Origin: Allobosea sp.
GTDB lineage: Bacteria; Pseudomonadota; Alphaproteobacteria; Rhizobiales; Beijerinckiaceae
Assembly (NCBI RefSeq): GCF_030695125.1
Contig: NZ_JAUYTP010000026.1
Coordinates: 26,788 to 90,787 of the forward strand
DNA length: 64,000 bases
Reading direction: 5' to 3'
A program made the position numbers and the translations under genes. The notes beneath the pieces are model-generated. The model made no database searches and was not told the DNA's origin. It was given only the letters and a program-made list of their open reading frames with translations. How positions within the stretch are numbered: the stretch's first letter is position 1; each line of letters begins with the position of its first letter. Below are positions 30,958-39,390 of this stretch, piece by piece.

Positions 30958-31133
30958 CTCCAGGCGGTCGCGTCGTCGTGCGTCTTGTCCCACGCCATGA
31001 TCGCGTCGGTCAGCGCCTCAAGCTCGCGCTCCTCGGGGCTGTCCTCGACCGCCCCGGCTAGCTCGGCGACGCGCTGGGTTGCCCCCTCGTAGTCGTCGAC
31101 GCTCTCGATCGTGATGGCGGCTGGGTTGTCCAT
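30954..31133 (-). CDS. HigA-like antitoxin N-terminal fragment, no HTH
   Basis: 59 residues from ATG 31133, with GGGAGA upstream. The sequence AAITIESVDDYEGATQRVAELAG then LEALTDAIMAWDKTHDD follows the N-terminal region of HigA-type antitoxins, ahead of their helix-turn-helix, which is absent here. No HigB toxin is adjacent. It could be a stand-alone antitoxin-like regulator or a remnant; the good ribosome site favours expression. Confidence 0.5.
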   Translation of the reverse strand: MDNPAAITIESVDDYEGATQRVAELAGAVEDSPEERELEALTDAIMAWDKTHDDATAWS

Positions 31134-31257
31134 GTCGGTCTCCCTGCACGGCTGAATCCCCGGATCGACGCACGGTTCCACGGCGCGGTCGCGCGCGCTT
31201 GCGATTTCTCGATGCGACCTCTTGTAGGTTCCGATTTGGATGTTATCTTACACCCAA

Positions 31258-31276
31258 TCCCGAGAGTGGTTCTCGG
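31258..31276 (+). promoter_or_regulatory. Hairpin in the leader of the 31,298 gene
   Basis: CCCGAGA and TCTCGGG pair around GTGGT, 21 bases before ATG 31298. It lacks a T-run. It may affect ribosome access or RNA stability. Confidence 0.4.
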
Positions 31277-31297
31277 GCTTCATCAGGAACCCGCATC

Positions 31298-31723
31298 ATG
31301 GCCGCCAAGACCTCCGTTCTGATCACCGTCGAACACACCGCCGCCCTCGACGCCTTCATCAATGAGTCCGCCGGGCGCACAAAGTCGCCGCCGGCAAGCG
31401 TCCTGATCGACGCCGCTGCCGATGCCGAGGAGCGTCTCGAAGACGCCGGTGTCGCGAAGACGCATCGGGTGGGCTGCGAATACCACTTCCGGCAGGCCGG
31501 CCCGTGGGCGAACGCCTACAAATACTCGAAGGCCGTCTGGGCCTTCCGTCTGCGCCGCAAGAAGGATGGCTGGGTGATCGTCACCGCGCGCGGCGAGAAC
31601 GTCTATCCGAAGACACCCAAGATCGACGAGGTCGTGCTGACCGAGGCGGCGCGTGACGCCGTCGTGCGTCACGCTCTGGCCCCCTTCGGCATCTTGCCGA
31701 CGAAGGAAGCGATCGCCGCCTGA
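31298..31723 (+). CDS. Phage protein, unknown, possible DNA/RNA binder
   Basis: 141 residues from ATG 31298. A helical N-terminal half (SVLITVEHTAALDAFINES and VLIDAAADAEERLEDAG), then CEYHFRQAGPWANAYKYSKAV and a basic beta segment (VWAFRLRRKKDGWVIVTARG). Upstream lies TTGTAG-15-TTATCT, a possible sigma70 promoter, in an AT-richer stretch. No family recognised. Confidence 0.55.
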   Translation: MAAKTSVLITVEHTAALDAFINESAGRTKSPPASVLIDAAADAEERLEDAGVAKTHRVGCEYHFRQAGPWANAYKYSKAVWAFRLRRKKDGWVIVTARGENVYPKTPKIDEVVLTEAARDAVVRHALAPFGILPTKEAIAA

Positions 31724-31810
31724 TCCCACGCTCGCATAGGAGCCGCACCCGAGGCGGCTCCGAACGAGCGTCGGATTCCCGGCGACTCTGCACCGGCCTA
31801 GGAGGGCCAG

Positions 31811-32155
31811 ATGACCGAAAACACCCCCACCGTCACTTTCAGGCCGGGCCAGTCCCGCATCCTGCCCGACGCCTATTTCCTGATCGACGGCGACACGCGC
31901 ATGTACGCGATCGTCTGCGTCGACCACGCCGGCCAGCCGTTCGTGCTGGTCGACGAGCTCTGCGGCAACGAGGACATCAAGCTGCCGGGCGGCGTCGAGA
32001 CCGGTCGCGAGGTCAAGCGGCTGGTCGATCTTGCCGCCCAGGGATCGAAGGTCGCGCAGGACCGGCTGGCGGCCTACGCGGTCGAGGGCATCATGATCGC
32101 CCGCGGCCTGCGCGAGGGCGCGAACGACAACGCCGACCTCGGGAGGGCGGCGTGA
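31811..32155 (+). CDS. Phage protein, unknown
   Basis: 114 residues. An AGGAGGG ribosome site precedes the ATG. The N-terminal part is beta-rich (YFLIDGDTRMYAIVCVDHAG, FVLVDELCG), followed by GREVKRLVDLAAQGSKVAQDRLAAYAVEG, a helix-turn pattern. Its stop overlaps the next start (TGATG). Confidence 0.55.
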   Translation: MTENTPTVTFRPGQSRILPDAYFLIDGDTRMYAIVCVDHAGQPFVLVDELCGNEDIKLPGGVETGREVKRLVDLAAQGSKVAQDRLAAYAVEGIMIARGLREGANDNADLGRAA

Positions 32156-32292
32156 TGGTCGCGATCGAGGTTCTCTCGTGCGGAGATTGGGTCCGCAGCC
32201 GATTCGGTTTCTTCTCGCCGACGGCGGCGGCTTCGATGATCGCGAATCTGCGGGAGCGCGGCATCCGTGCGCGGACCGTCCCGGCGAGCTAG
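32155..32292 (+). CDS. Small phage protein, 45 residues
   Basis: Starts at ATG 32155 overlapping the preceding stop. MVAIEVLSCGDWVRSRFGFF and then SPTAAASMIANLRERGIRAR, a compact strand-helix peptide. The overlap argues for real translation. Confidence 0.45.
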   Translation: MVAIEVLSCGDWVRSRFGFFSPTAAASMIANLRERGIRARTVPAS

Positions 32293-32415
32293 ACCGGTGA
32301 CATGAGAGACCCCGGGGCGGGCAGCCCCGGGCTTCTGCGAGACCCTGGCCCGCGCTGCTGGAGCGCGAGGGCTGGCACCCGGGGACGGGGTCTCGCACAA
32401 GCCCAGGAGACGACG

Positions 32416-32727
32416 ATGAGCGAGAAGAAAGTCTACGTCGGCCCCGGGCGGGATAGCCACGGCGCGACGACGCTGCGGATCGTCGGGGAGGGCCTGTACG
32501 GATCGCAGTGGCAGTCCGAGTTCGCTCGCCGGCTGACCGGGCTGCATCCGAAGGAGAAGCGTGTGACGCAGCAGATGGTGGCTCGCTGGGCCGCCGGCGA
32601 ACGCACGATCCCGCCGTGGGTATGGGCCGCCGCGCTCGACGTCATCGATGACAAGACGATCTGGCTCGCGATGCAGAAGGACACGCTGCGCGGGATCGCC
32701 GGATGGGAGGGGACTGATAAGCCATGA
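32416..32727 (+). CDS. Helix-turn-helix protein (Cro/XRE-like)
   Basis: 103 residues from ATG 32416, with AGGAGA 7 bases upstream. The central segment WQSEFARRLTGLHPKEKRVTQQMVARWAAGERTIPPWV matches a Cro/C1-type helix-turn-helix. A candidate phage regulator, and possibly the ligand of one of the palindromic operators. It overlaps the next gene by 4 bases. Confidence 0.65.
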   Translation: MSEKKVYVGPGRDSHGATTLRIVGEGLYGSQWQSEFARRLTGLHPKEKRVTQQMVARWAAGERTIPPWVWAAALDVIDDKTIWLAMQKDTLRGIAGWEGTDKP

Positions 32728-33518
32728 AAAGTGATCTGACCAAGGCCATGGCAGCACTGACGCGCGCCGAGCGCAGCTTCGTTATCCACGCTGACGTCTC
32801 GACGCCCTATTGCCGCGAATCGTGGCATCTGCGGCCGCTGGTCGATGAGCTCTATCGTTTCCGGAAAGATCGTGGGGAACGAGTCCTGATGTGGAGCAAG
32901 AACACGGCGCGGATCTCTAATGATCGCGCTTGGCTTGCCCACCAATTTCAGCGTTGGACGCTCGCCGAGCGGCTGACGCAGAGTCGGCGAGAGGTCTTCG
33001 ACAAGGCCTGGGCGAAAACCGGGATCGGCTCTAACGCGTGGCGGCGGAACGATCCGAAGCTGATTTTCGTGCCCGGGCACGCGGGCGAGCACGTCGTCGA
33101 GCGCGTCGCCTTGAGAGGGTATAGGGAGCTGATGGACGTGCACACGCTTACCCTCCCGCTCGACTGGATGACGATTGTGAAGCGGATCGGCGACGGTACC
33201 GGTGTCGTGGACGGTCACTTGATCCTGTCTGCATCGCTGCACCATGAGACGGCGCTCGACTCGCGGTCCTGGTGGACGGCGCGGTTGCTCAAGCGCGGTC
33301 GCGGCTACGGCGCCGTCACGGTCGAGAAGATCATCTCTTGCTGGCCTCACGGCATCTCGACGCTGCACGCCGATATGAAAAGAGCGATGCTCGAACCGAC
33401 GCCTCCAGAGGTCGAACGGCGGGAGGAAGCCGCGCGGCTGGAGCGGCACGAAAGAGCGCAGTTGCTCTGCGACGAAGACCTGGCCGCGCTGGAAGACCTC
33501 GATCTGACCGTCGCCTAG
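32724..33518 (+). CDS. Phage protein, unknown; last gene before tRNA-Val
   Basis: 264 residues. It has many Trp and basic residues (RESWHLRPLVDELYRFRKDR, TLAERLTQSRREVFDKAWAKTGIG), a middle with KLIFVPGHAGEHVVERVAL and a helical Glu/Arg-rich C-terminus. No recombinase catalytic residues (RKHRHY or serine type) are recognised, so it is not an obvious integrase despite its place beside the putative attachment site. Translationally coupled to the HTH gene. Confidence 0.55.
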   Translation: MKSDLTKAMAALTRAERSFVIHADVSTPYCRESWHLRPLVDELYRFRKDRGERVLMWSKNTARISNDRAWLAHQFQRWTLAERLTQSRREVFDKAWAKTGIGSNAWRRNDPKLIFVPGHAGEHVVERVALRGYRELMDVHTLTLPLDWMTIVKRIGDGTGVVDGHLILSASLHHETALDSRSWWTARLLKRGRGYGAVTVEKIISCWPHGISTLHADMKRAMLEPTPPEVERREEAARLERHERAQLLCDEDLAALEDLDLTVA

Positions 33519-33655
33519 ATCGGGCAACCGCCGCCGTGGTCTCCTGGGGCTTGACCGCCTGGGAGCCCCGCTCGCCGGGCCCTTTTGCGTTGTTTCAGGA
33601 CCAGTTTCAGGACCACCCCGTTTTCGGGACCATTCCAGGCCAAGCCCCGGAAAGC

Positions 33656-33690
33656 AAAAAGCCCTGCAAACACTAGGGTTTGCAGGGCTT
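33656..33690 (-). terminator. Terminator after tRNA-Val
   Basis: Minus strand: GCCCTGCAAAC and GTTTGCAGGGC arms with a short loop followed by TTTTT. It ends tRNA-Val transcription and also insulates the prophage. Confidence 0.8.
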
Positions 33691-33696
33691 GGAAAA

Positions 33697-33771
<75 letters not shown>

Positions 33772-33935
33772 GTCTGCCGCGTCGGGATCTCGCCGCGGCT
33801 GTCGGAAACAGGGTTGGCCGTTGCCGGTCGACCATGTTGCGAGGTGTGCGGCTATAGCCGCTCGCTTCGAGCCTTGCAAGGCGGTTTGTGGATAAACATC
33901 CCGCCCCACCTGATGTCCGTCGCGACGGACCGGCC

Positions 33936-34295
33936 TCAGGCCGCCAGCAGCTTCTCGACCTCGCTCACCAGCTCGCGCAGGTGGAAGGGCTTGGAAAGCA
34001 CCTTGGCGTCCTTGGGCGTCTGCGAATCGGGGTTGAGCGCCACGGCCGCGAAGCCGGTGATGAACATCACCTTGATGTCGGGGTCGAGTTCGGTGGCGCG
34101 GCGCGCCAGCTCGATGCCGTCCATCTCCGGCATGACGATGTCGGTCAGCAGCAGCTCGAAGGGCTCTTCGCGCAAGCGGTTATAGGCTGAGAGCCCATTG
34201 TCGAAGGATGCCACGTCATAGCCCGCATTCTGCAGGGCCTTGACCAGGAAGCGGCGCATGTCGTTGTCGTCTTCGGCGAGAAGTATCTTGGTCAT
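33936..34295 (-). CDS. cpdR: Single-domain response regulator CpdR
   Basis: 119 residues, one receiver domain and nothing else. Acidic residues D9/D10, phosphoacceptor D52 in LLLTDIVMPEMDG, T80 and K102 are all present. Length and sequence fit CpdR, which in unphosphorylated form docks ClpXP and controls proteolysis during the alphaproteobacterial cell cycle; its phosphorylation comes from the CckA-ChpT relay. It lies beside the N-formylglutamate amidohydrolase and hisN genes. Confidence 0.88.
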   Translation of the reverse strand: MTKILLAEDDNDMRRFLVKALQNAGYDVASFDNGLSAYNRLREEPFELLLTDIVMPEMDGIELARRATELDPDIKVMFITGFAAVALNPDSQTPKDAKVLSKPFHLRELVSEVEKLLAA

Positions 34296-34553
34296 GGGCC
34301 TGATCTGTCCGTCCCGTATGGCCTGTCTTCAGGTTCAGGGGGTGCCGGCCAGGCGACCCTCATCCCATGCTCATCTGGCGCCAGCGCCGCTGCCGGGCTT
34401 GCGCCGGCAGGGTTATCGGCCCATCCCCGCGCTTGGAACCCTGCGTTTCTATAAGGCATCACCATGGTAAACAACGGGTGAATCGCCTGGCGATGGCGGC
34501 TGTGCGCCGCCGGCGCTTCAACCGCGCCGCTATGTGTGCTTGTGTCGGGGCCG

Positions 34554-35474
34554 ATGAGCGCGCTTTCAGCCCCTTTCCCTCCCGGTCCCGAAGACGTCGT
34601 CGCCGAGATCGAGCGGCCATACACGCTGTATCAGCCGGCGCTTCACATCGTCCCGGTGGTGGTCGACGTCCCCCATGCCGGGCGGCGCTACCCCCGGGCC
34701 TTCGTCGAGCGGGCGCGGCTGCCGCTGCGCTCCCTGCGCCGCTCCGAGGACGCGTATGTCGACCGGCTGTTCGCCCACAGCGTCGCCCTGGGAGCGCCGC
34801 TGCTGGTCGCCGAGTTCCCGCGCGCTTTTCTCGACGTCAACCGCGAGCCCTATGAACTCGACCCGCGCATGTTCGAGGGTCGGCTGCCGCCCTTCGCCAA
34901 CACGCGCTCGCTGCGGGTCGCGGGCGGGCTCGGCACGATTCCGCGCATCGTCGGCGACGCGCACGAGATCTATTTTGGGCGCATTCCCGTCGAGGAAGCG
35001 CTGGGGCGCATCGACGGGCTCTACCGGCCCTATCATGCGGGCCTGCGCGATCTCGTCCACCGCACGCAGCGCGCCTTCGGCACCTGCATCCTGGTCGATG
35101 CGCATTCGATGCCCTCAAGCGGGCTCGACCGTGACGCCGCGGCCAAGCCCGACATCATTCTCGGCGATCGATTCGGCACCAGCGCGGCGGGTTACGTCAC
35201 CGACATCGCCGAGGCCGCCTTCGCCCGGCTCGGCCTGAGCGTCACGCGCAACCGGCCCTATGCCGGCGGTTTCATCACCGAGCATTACGGCGCGCCGAGC
35301 GCGAGCGTCCACACACTGCAGATCGAGGTCAACCGCGCGCTCTACATGGACGAGACGACGCTGTTGCCGCATGCCGGCTTCGCCCCGCTCGAGAAGGCGA
35401 TCTCGGCGGCGATGGCGGAGTGCTTCGCGCGCTGGAGCGGCTGGCTCAAGGCGTTCCGGCACGCGGCCGAGTAG
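34554..35474 (+). CDS. N-formylglutamate amidohydrolase
   Basis: 306 residues from ATG 34554 (a GTG at 34536 is in frame but less likely). Family motifs: VVVDVPHAGRRYP with a metal-binding His near residue 40, FLDVNREPYELD, and ILVDAHSMPS. This family hydrolyses N-formyl-glutamate to formate and glutamate, the last step of one histidine degradation route, and appears next to hisN in related genomes. Its own substrate here is inferred from family only. Confidence 0.82.
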   Translation: MSALSAPFPPGPEDVVAEIERPYTLYQPALHIVPVVVDVPHAGRRYPRAFVERARLPLRSLRRSEDAYVDRLFAHSVALGAPLLVAEFPRAFLDVNREPYELDPRMFEGRLPPFANTRSLRVAGGLGTIPRIVGDAHEIYFGRIPVEEALGRIDGLYRPYHAGLRDLVHRTQRAFGTCILVDAHSMPSSGLDRDAAAKPDIILGDRFGTSAAGYVTDIAEAAFARLGLSVTRNRPYAGGFITEHYGAPSASVHTLQIEVNRALYMDETTLLPHAGFAPLEKAISAAMAECFARWSGWLKAFRHAAE

Positions 35475-35509
35475 CGGGAGGCGGCGCGGAACCGGTTGTG
35501 ACCGCAACG

Positions 35510-35602
35510 AAAAAAAGGGCCGCGCACTTTCGTGGCGGCCCAAGTCTAGGGAGGAAACGCCCAAGGAGGGCAACGAAGGCTTGAGGTGATCGCCCCTTCG
35601 CA
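35510..35602 (-). ncRNA. Candidate small RNA with anti-Shine-Dalgarno motifs
   Basis: On the minus strand TTGCTT (35,636-35,631) and CATATT (35,614-35,609), 16 bp apart, form a promoter, and a hairpin (GGGCCGC/GCGGCCC, 35,517-35,541) followed by seven Ts ends transcription near 35,510. The transcript of about 90 nt carries CCTCCTTGGG and TTTCCTCCC, C-rich anti-ribosome-site motifs as in known alphaproteobacterial sRNAs. A TGCACA-7-TGTGCA palindrome overlaps the promoter (35,604-35,622). No open frame is present in this direction. The rest of the 35,475-35,830 gap holds nothing else recognised except the upstream region of hisN. Confidence 0.5.
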
Positions 35603-35830
35603 GTGCACAATATGACTGTGCAGCGCAAAAAAGCAAGTGGCCTGACCAAAATTCTGCAAGAGCGCATGTGGGATGGGGCATGCGTCAGACGCGGGACGGG
35701 GCGGGGGATCGAGGTCTGTCCCGCCTTTCGCGTCCGGCCCGCGCGCATGTCTTGCCTTTCGAGGACGTCCCGCCCATCACGGGCGGACAGCGGCGCGGCA
35801 TCCAGCGCCGCGACAGGCCTGGGGGCATTC

Positions 35831-36613
35831 ATGAGTGCGGTCGATTTCGGGGCCTTCGTGGCCGATCTCGCAACCCAGTCGGGCCGGGCGATCCTGCCCT
35901 TCTTCCGGGCGCATCATGCGCTGGAGGACAAGTCTGCCGGCGGCGTGTTTGATCCCGTGACCGAGGCCGACCGGGCCGGCGAGACGATCATGCGGCATCT
36001 GATCAAGCGGCAGTTTCCCGCCCATGGCGTGCTCGGCGAGGAATTTGGCAACGAGAACACCGACGCCGAATATGTCTGGGTTCTCGACCCGATCGACGGC
36101 ACCCGCGCCTTCATCTCCGGCATTCCGGTGTGGGGCACGCTGATCGGGCTGACGCGCAGCGGCACGCCGGTCTACGGCATGATGCACCAGCCCTTCACGG
36201 GGGAGCGCTTCTGGGGCGATGGCGGCGAGGCGCGCTATGAGGGGCCGGGCGGGGCCAAGATCCTGCGGACCCGGCAGGTCTCGACGCTCGCGACCGCGAC
36301 GCTGATGACGACCTCGCCGGCGCTGTTCAAGGGGGCGGAGGCGCTGGCATATGCCCGCGTCGAGAGCCAGGTGCGGCTCGCGCGCTATGGCTGCGATTGC
36401 TACGCCTATTGCATGCTGGCCGCCGGCCATGTCGATCTCGTCATCGAGAGCGGGCTCAAGCCCTATGACATCGTCGCGCTGATCCCGATCATCGAGGGCG
36501 CGGGCGGCGTCGTCACCTCATGGGAGGGCGGCAGCGCCGCCGGGGGCGGGCGCATCCTCGCCGCTGCCAACAAGGCGCTGCATCAGGCTGCGCTGGCGCG
36601 GCTCGCCGGTTGA
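35831..36613 (+). CDS. hisN: Histidinol-phosphatase (inositol-phosphatase type)
   Basis: 260 residues from ATG 35831. Metal-binding motifs of the inositol monophosphatase superfamily: GEEFG (E70/E71) and DPIDGT (D86-T91), with the C-terminal KPYDIVALIPIIEGAGG motif. HisN removes phosphate from histidinol phosphate in histidine synthesis. The size and neighbours (N-formylglutamate amidohydrolase, CpdR) favour HisN over a SuhB-type inositol phosphatase. The 3' end overlaps the convergent hydrolase gene by 96 bases. Confidence 0.8.
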   Translation: MSAVDFGAFVADLATQSGRAILPFFRAHHALEDKSAGGVFDPVTEADRAGETIMRHLIKRQFPAHGVLGEEFGNENTDAEYVWVLDPIDGTRAFISGIPVWGTLIGLTRSGTPVYGMMHQPFTGERFWGDGGEARYEGPGGAKILRTRQVSTLATATLMTTSPALFKGAEALAYARVESQVRLARYGCDCYAYCMLAAGHVDLVIESGLKPYDIVALIPIIEGAGGVVTSWEGGSAAGGGRILAAANKALHQAALARLAG

Positions 36614-37585
36614 CGCGGGCGGCTGCGCGCCGAGTTCGGCATCCTCGCCGGGGATGAAGGCGTCGAAGGCGGCCCAGAACTGCGCCCGGATCGAATCGCT
36701 TTCCATCAGGATCTCATGGCGCGCCTGGGGCAGCACCAGCGCCTGGCCGGTCTTGAGCCGGGCGGCAAAGCGCTCGACCGCCGGGGTCGAGACGATGGGG
36801 TCGCGACCGGCGGCGATGACCAGCGTCGGCACGCGGACCTCGCGGGCGGCATTGGGGGCAGACAGCCGCCCCATCAGCCGGAAGGCGGTCCTGACCCAGG
36901 CGATGGTCGGGTCCCCGATGCTGAGATGGCGGGCCTGCGCCGAGAGCGCGCTGTTGCGGGCATAGCGAACCGGGTCGCTCGTCAGCCGGTTGCCGTCGAA
37001 GGGCTTGGTCGCAATCGCGGTGTCGCCGCCGCCGGGCACGAACGCCTTGCCGAAGCCGAGCCAGAACAGGAGGCCGGCAAGCCGGCGCGCGGATCTCGGA
37101 TTGTCGATAATGGTCAAGTCCAGCATTGGCGCCATCGCCACCAGCCGTGAGACCGGCAGGGCATTCCTGCGGGCGGCGTCGAGGCAGATCGCGGCGCCCA
37201 TCGAATGCGCCAGCACGAAATAGGGGCCGGGGAGCGTCTCGCGCATCTGCGCCATCGCCAGGGCGAGATCGGCTTCGTAATGGCGCAGCCAGCCGACATG
37301 GCCCTTGCGCTCGCGGCTGACGAAGCGCTGCGAGCCGCCCTGGCCGCGCCAGTCGAAGGCCAGCACATGGAAGCCGCGGCGGCGCAGTTCGGCGACCGTC
37401 TCGAAGTAGCGTTCGATGAACTCCGCCCGCCCCTGGACGAGGACGACCGTACCGCGCACCGGCTTTACCGTCGGGCGCCAGCTCGCAAAGCGCAGCCGCG
37501 CGCGATCCCGCGTCGCCGCGAACCAGACCTTGCCATGGCCGGGCACGGGGTAATCGGAGAGGGAGAAGAGCTCGGCGTCGGCCAT
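36518..37585 (-). CDS. Alpha/beta hydrolase, lysophospholipase-like
   Basis: 355 residues. Serine hydrolase of the S33/PldB type: oxyanion-side VLVQGRAEFIERY, AFDWRGQGGSQR, nucleophile S128 in LAHSMGA, and a late ARHEILMESD with the catalytic His. It may hydrolyse lysophospholipids or monoacylglycerols. The last about 40 residues are Pro/Gly-rich and extend into the hisN 3' end, so they are probably non-essential. Confidence 0.8.
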   Translation of the reverse strand: MADAELFSLSDYPVPGHGKVWFAATRDRARLRFASWRPTVKPVRGTVVLVQGRAEFIERYFETVAELRRRGFHVLAFDWRGQGGSQRFVSRERKGHVGWLRHYEADLALAMAQMRETLPGPYFVLAHSMGAAICLDAARRNALPVSRLVAMAPMLDLTIIDNPRSARRLAGLLFWLGFGKAFVPGGGDTAIATKPFDGNRLTSDPVRYARNSALSAQARHLSIGDPTIAWVRTAFRLMGRLSAPNAAREVRVPTLVIAAGRDPIVSTPAVERFAARLKTGQALVLPQARHEILMESDSIRAQFWAAFDAFIPGEDAELGAQPPASTGEPRQRSLMQRLVGSGEDAPAPGGAAALP

Positions 37586-37672
37586 CCCTGACTTTCATGG
37601 CGGCTGGTGCGCGGCTGTCGCAGCATCCGCCGCAGCGCGATTTCGGCGGGACTATGCCTCCCGCGGGGGGCT

Positions 37673-37699
37673 CTTGAAAAGCGCAAAACACTTTACCAA
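37673..37699 (+). promoter_or_regulatory. RpoH-type heat-shock promoter (candidate)
   Basis: CTTGAA followed after 12 bp by CTTTACCAA, close to the alphaproteobacterial sigma32 consensus CTTGAA-12-CYTATATTT. It lies about 100 bases upstream of the small heat-shock gene. Confidence 0.5.
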
Positions 37700-37800
37700 T
37701 TCAAGCCTGCGCAGGCCTGAACCGGCTGCGCGAGACCAAACCGGGCCTGCGCTCATGAGAGGCGGGCTGGACCCAAACGTCGCTTCCTATGGAGGACACC
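37700..37800 (+). promoter_or_regulatory. ROSE-like RNA thermometer (candidate)
   Basis: The last leader hairpin can form TCGCT-TCC with GGAGGA just before ATG 37801, matching the U(U/C)GCU anti-ribosome-site signature of ROSE elements. The upstream leader is GC-rich with CTGCGCAGGCCTG palindromic parts. ROSE elements control small Hsp genes in rhizobia. Confidence 0.5.
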
Positions 37801-38274
37801 ATGCGTCACTTCGATCTTTCCCCGCTCTATCGCTCGACCGTCGGTTTCGACCGCCTGTTCTCGCTGCTCGACCAGGCCGGCAGCGCTGATGCCGCGCCGA
37901 GCTACCCGCCCTACAACATCGAGCGCACGGCCGAGAACGCCTACCGCATCACCATCGCGGTGGCTGGTTTCGGCGAGGGCGACCTTGCCATCGAGAGCAA
38001 GGAGAACGCGCTCACCGTGCGCGGCGAGAAGCAGGCCAACGACAATGGCGAAACCCGCGAGATCCTGCATCAGGGCATCGCGGCGCGCGCCTTCGAGCGT
38101 CGCTTCCAGCTCGCCGACTACGTGCAGGTGACGGGCGCCAGCCTCGAGAACGGGCTGCTCCACATCGATCTCGTGCGCGAGATCCCCGAGGCCAAGAAGC
38201 CCCGCCAGATCGCGATCGGCAGCGGTCAGGGCAAGGTGCTCGAGGCCAAGGTCGAGAGCGCCAAGGCTGCGTGA
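37801..38274 (+). CDS. Small heat-shock protein, Hsp20/IbpA family
   Basis: 157 residues from ATG 37801 with GGAGG 6 bases upstream. N-terminal MRHFDLSPLYRSTVGFDRLF is typical of IbpA; the alpha-crystallin domain spans about residues 35-130 with YRITIAVAGFGEGDLAI and ENGLLHIDLVREIPE; a C-terminal IAI motif (RQIAIG) mediates oligomer contacts. It holds unfolding proteins during heat stress. A sigma32-like promoter and thermometer-like leader precede it, and a strong terminator follows. Confidence 0.92.
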   Translation: MRHFDLSPLYRSTVGFDRLFSLLDQAGSADAAPSYPPYNIERTAENAYRITIAVAGFGEGDLAIESKENALTVRGEKQANDNGETREILHQGIAARAFERRFQLADYVQVTGASLENGLLHIDLVREIPEAKKPRQIAIGSGQGKVLEAKVESAKAA

Positions 38275-38302
38275 TCCGCGCCTGACGCCACTGCCTGAAT
38301 GA

Positions 38303-38341
38303 AGAGGGCGCTTCCGGAAAAACCGGAAGCGCCCTCTTTTC
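38303..38341 (+). terminator. Bidirectional terminator
   Basis: GAGGGCGCTTCCGG and CCGGAAGCGCCCTC arms with a five-A loop, then TTTT. Separates hsp20 from the convergent gene. Confidence 0.85.
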
Positions 38342-38382
38342 ATGTCGCAGGGTGGCTGCGCGCCACAGGCGCGCCTCACCCC

Positions 38383-39303
38383 TCAATCCAGCGGTGTGAC
38401 CGGCACGTCCGGCGTCTGCGGCCGCGATGTCGTCGGCGTGGCATCCTGCGGCTGGACCGGCGGCAGCTGCGCCGGGATCCCCGGTTCGGACCGGGCGAGC
38501 GGCGGCTTGGCCTCACCGGGCTCGGTGCCCCGGACATCGCTGGGATTGACCAGGCGCGGTGTCGGCGCGGCCGTCGCCGGCGCGCCTGGGCCAGGCGCGG
38601 GTGCAGTCGGTGCGGGAGGCGTCTCGGTCGCCGGCGCGCTGGCTTCGGCCGGGGGCTTGTCGGGGGCGGGGGTCGGCTTGGCGCGGGGCGGTGCGGCGGG
38701 CGCGGGTGGAGTTTCGGTGGCCGGCGCACTCGCCGCGGCCGGCGGCTTCTCGGGCGCAGGTGCGGGTTCGGCCCGCGGGGGCGTGGCCGGCGCGGGCGGA
38801 ATGACGGTGGCTGGCGCCGTCGCCTGTCCCGGCGGTTTCAGAACGGCGGGGCGTTCGGGCGGTTGCTGGGAGCGGGGCGCGGGCCTGGGCCGGACCTCCT
38901 CGCGCGGATCGGTGCGGGCGACGCGGGGGGTGCTGCGTCGCGGCCCCTGCAGCACGATCTCATCGAGAAGCTGCCCGCTATAGGGATCGAGGATCAGCCG
39001 GACGCGCGCGCCCGACCGGGTGCGGCCGTCGACGATATAGGCGGAGGCCGTCGTGACGGTGCGGTCGATCTGGACGAGGCCGAAATCGCGTGCCGCGATG
39101 CGGCTGGCGGCGCGCGGCGGGATCGGCGCGGGCGGCCGCGGCACGGCGTAGCGATACCCGTAGCCGAAGCGCTGCTCGAGATAGGGCGCGTCGTCATAGA
39201 CATAATACTGGGCCGATGCGGCGCCGGCGGTTCCGGCGAGGGCTCCGGCGACGGCCAGGCCCATCAGCGCGGTCCGCCGGGGCAGGGTCGTACGAATGGC
39301 CAT
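38383..39303 (-). CDS. Secreted proline-rich repeat protein, unknown
   Basis: 306 residues from ATG 39303. A signal peptide (residues about 1-32, AVAGALAGTAGAASAQ) is followed by a short region with ARDFGLVQIDRTVTTASAYI and LDPYSGQLLDEIVL, resembling a small periplasmic beta domain, then about 170 residues of Pro/Ala/Thr-rich tandem repeats (units such as ASAPATETPPAP and PAPEKPPA). Probably a periplasmic or surface protein with a flexible tail. Not assigned to a named family. Confidence 0.65.
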   Translation of the reverse strand: MAIRTTLPRRTALMGLAVAGALAGTAGAASAQYYVYDDAPYLEQRFGYGYRYAVPRPPAPIPPRAASRIAARDFGLVQIDRTVTTASAYIVDGRTRSGARVRLILDPYSGQLLDEIVLQGPRRSTPRVARTDPREEVRPRPAPRSQQPPERPAVLKPPGQATAPATVIPPAPATPPRAEPAPAPEKPPAAASAPATETPPAPAAPPRAKPTPAPDKPPAEASAPATETPPAPTAPAPGPGAPATAAPTPRLVNPSDVRGTEPGEAKPPLARSEPGIPAQLPPVQPQDATPTTSRPQTPDVPVTPLD

Positions 39304-39390
39304 GGGGGCATCCCTTTCCAGGACAGACAATCAGATCGTCAGTCTTCGTTAGGGATTGCGGCGTGCGTGGGGCTGGAATGCGAAGGTTCG

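Noticed and set aside
32724..33518. Integrase at the right end of the prophage
   Set aside because: The protein lacks recognisable tyrosine (R, H, R, Y) or serine recombinase motifs.
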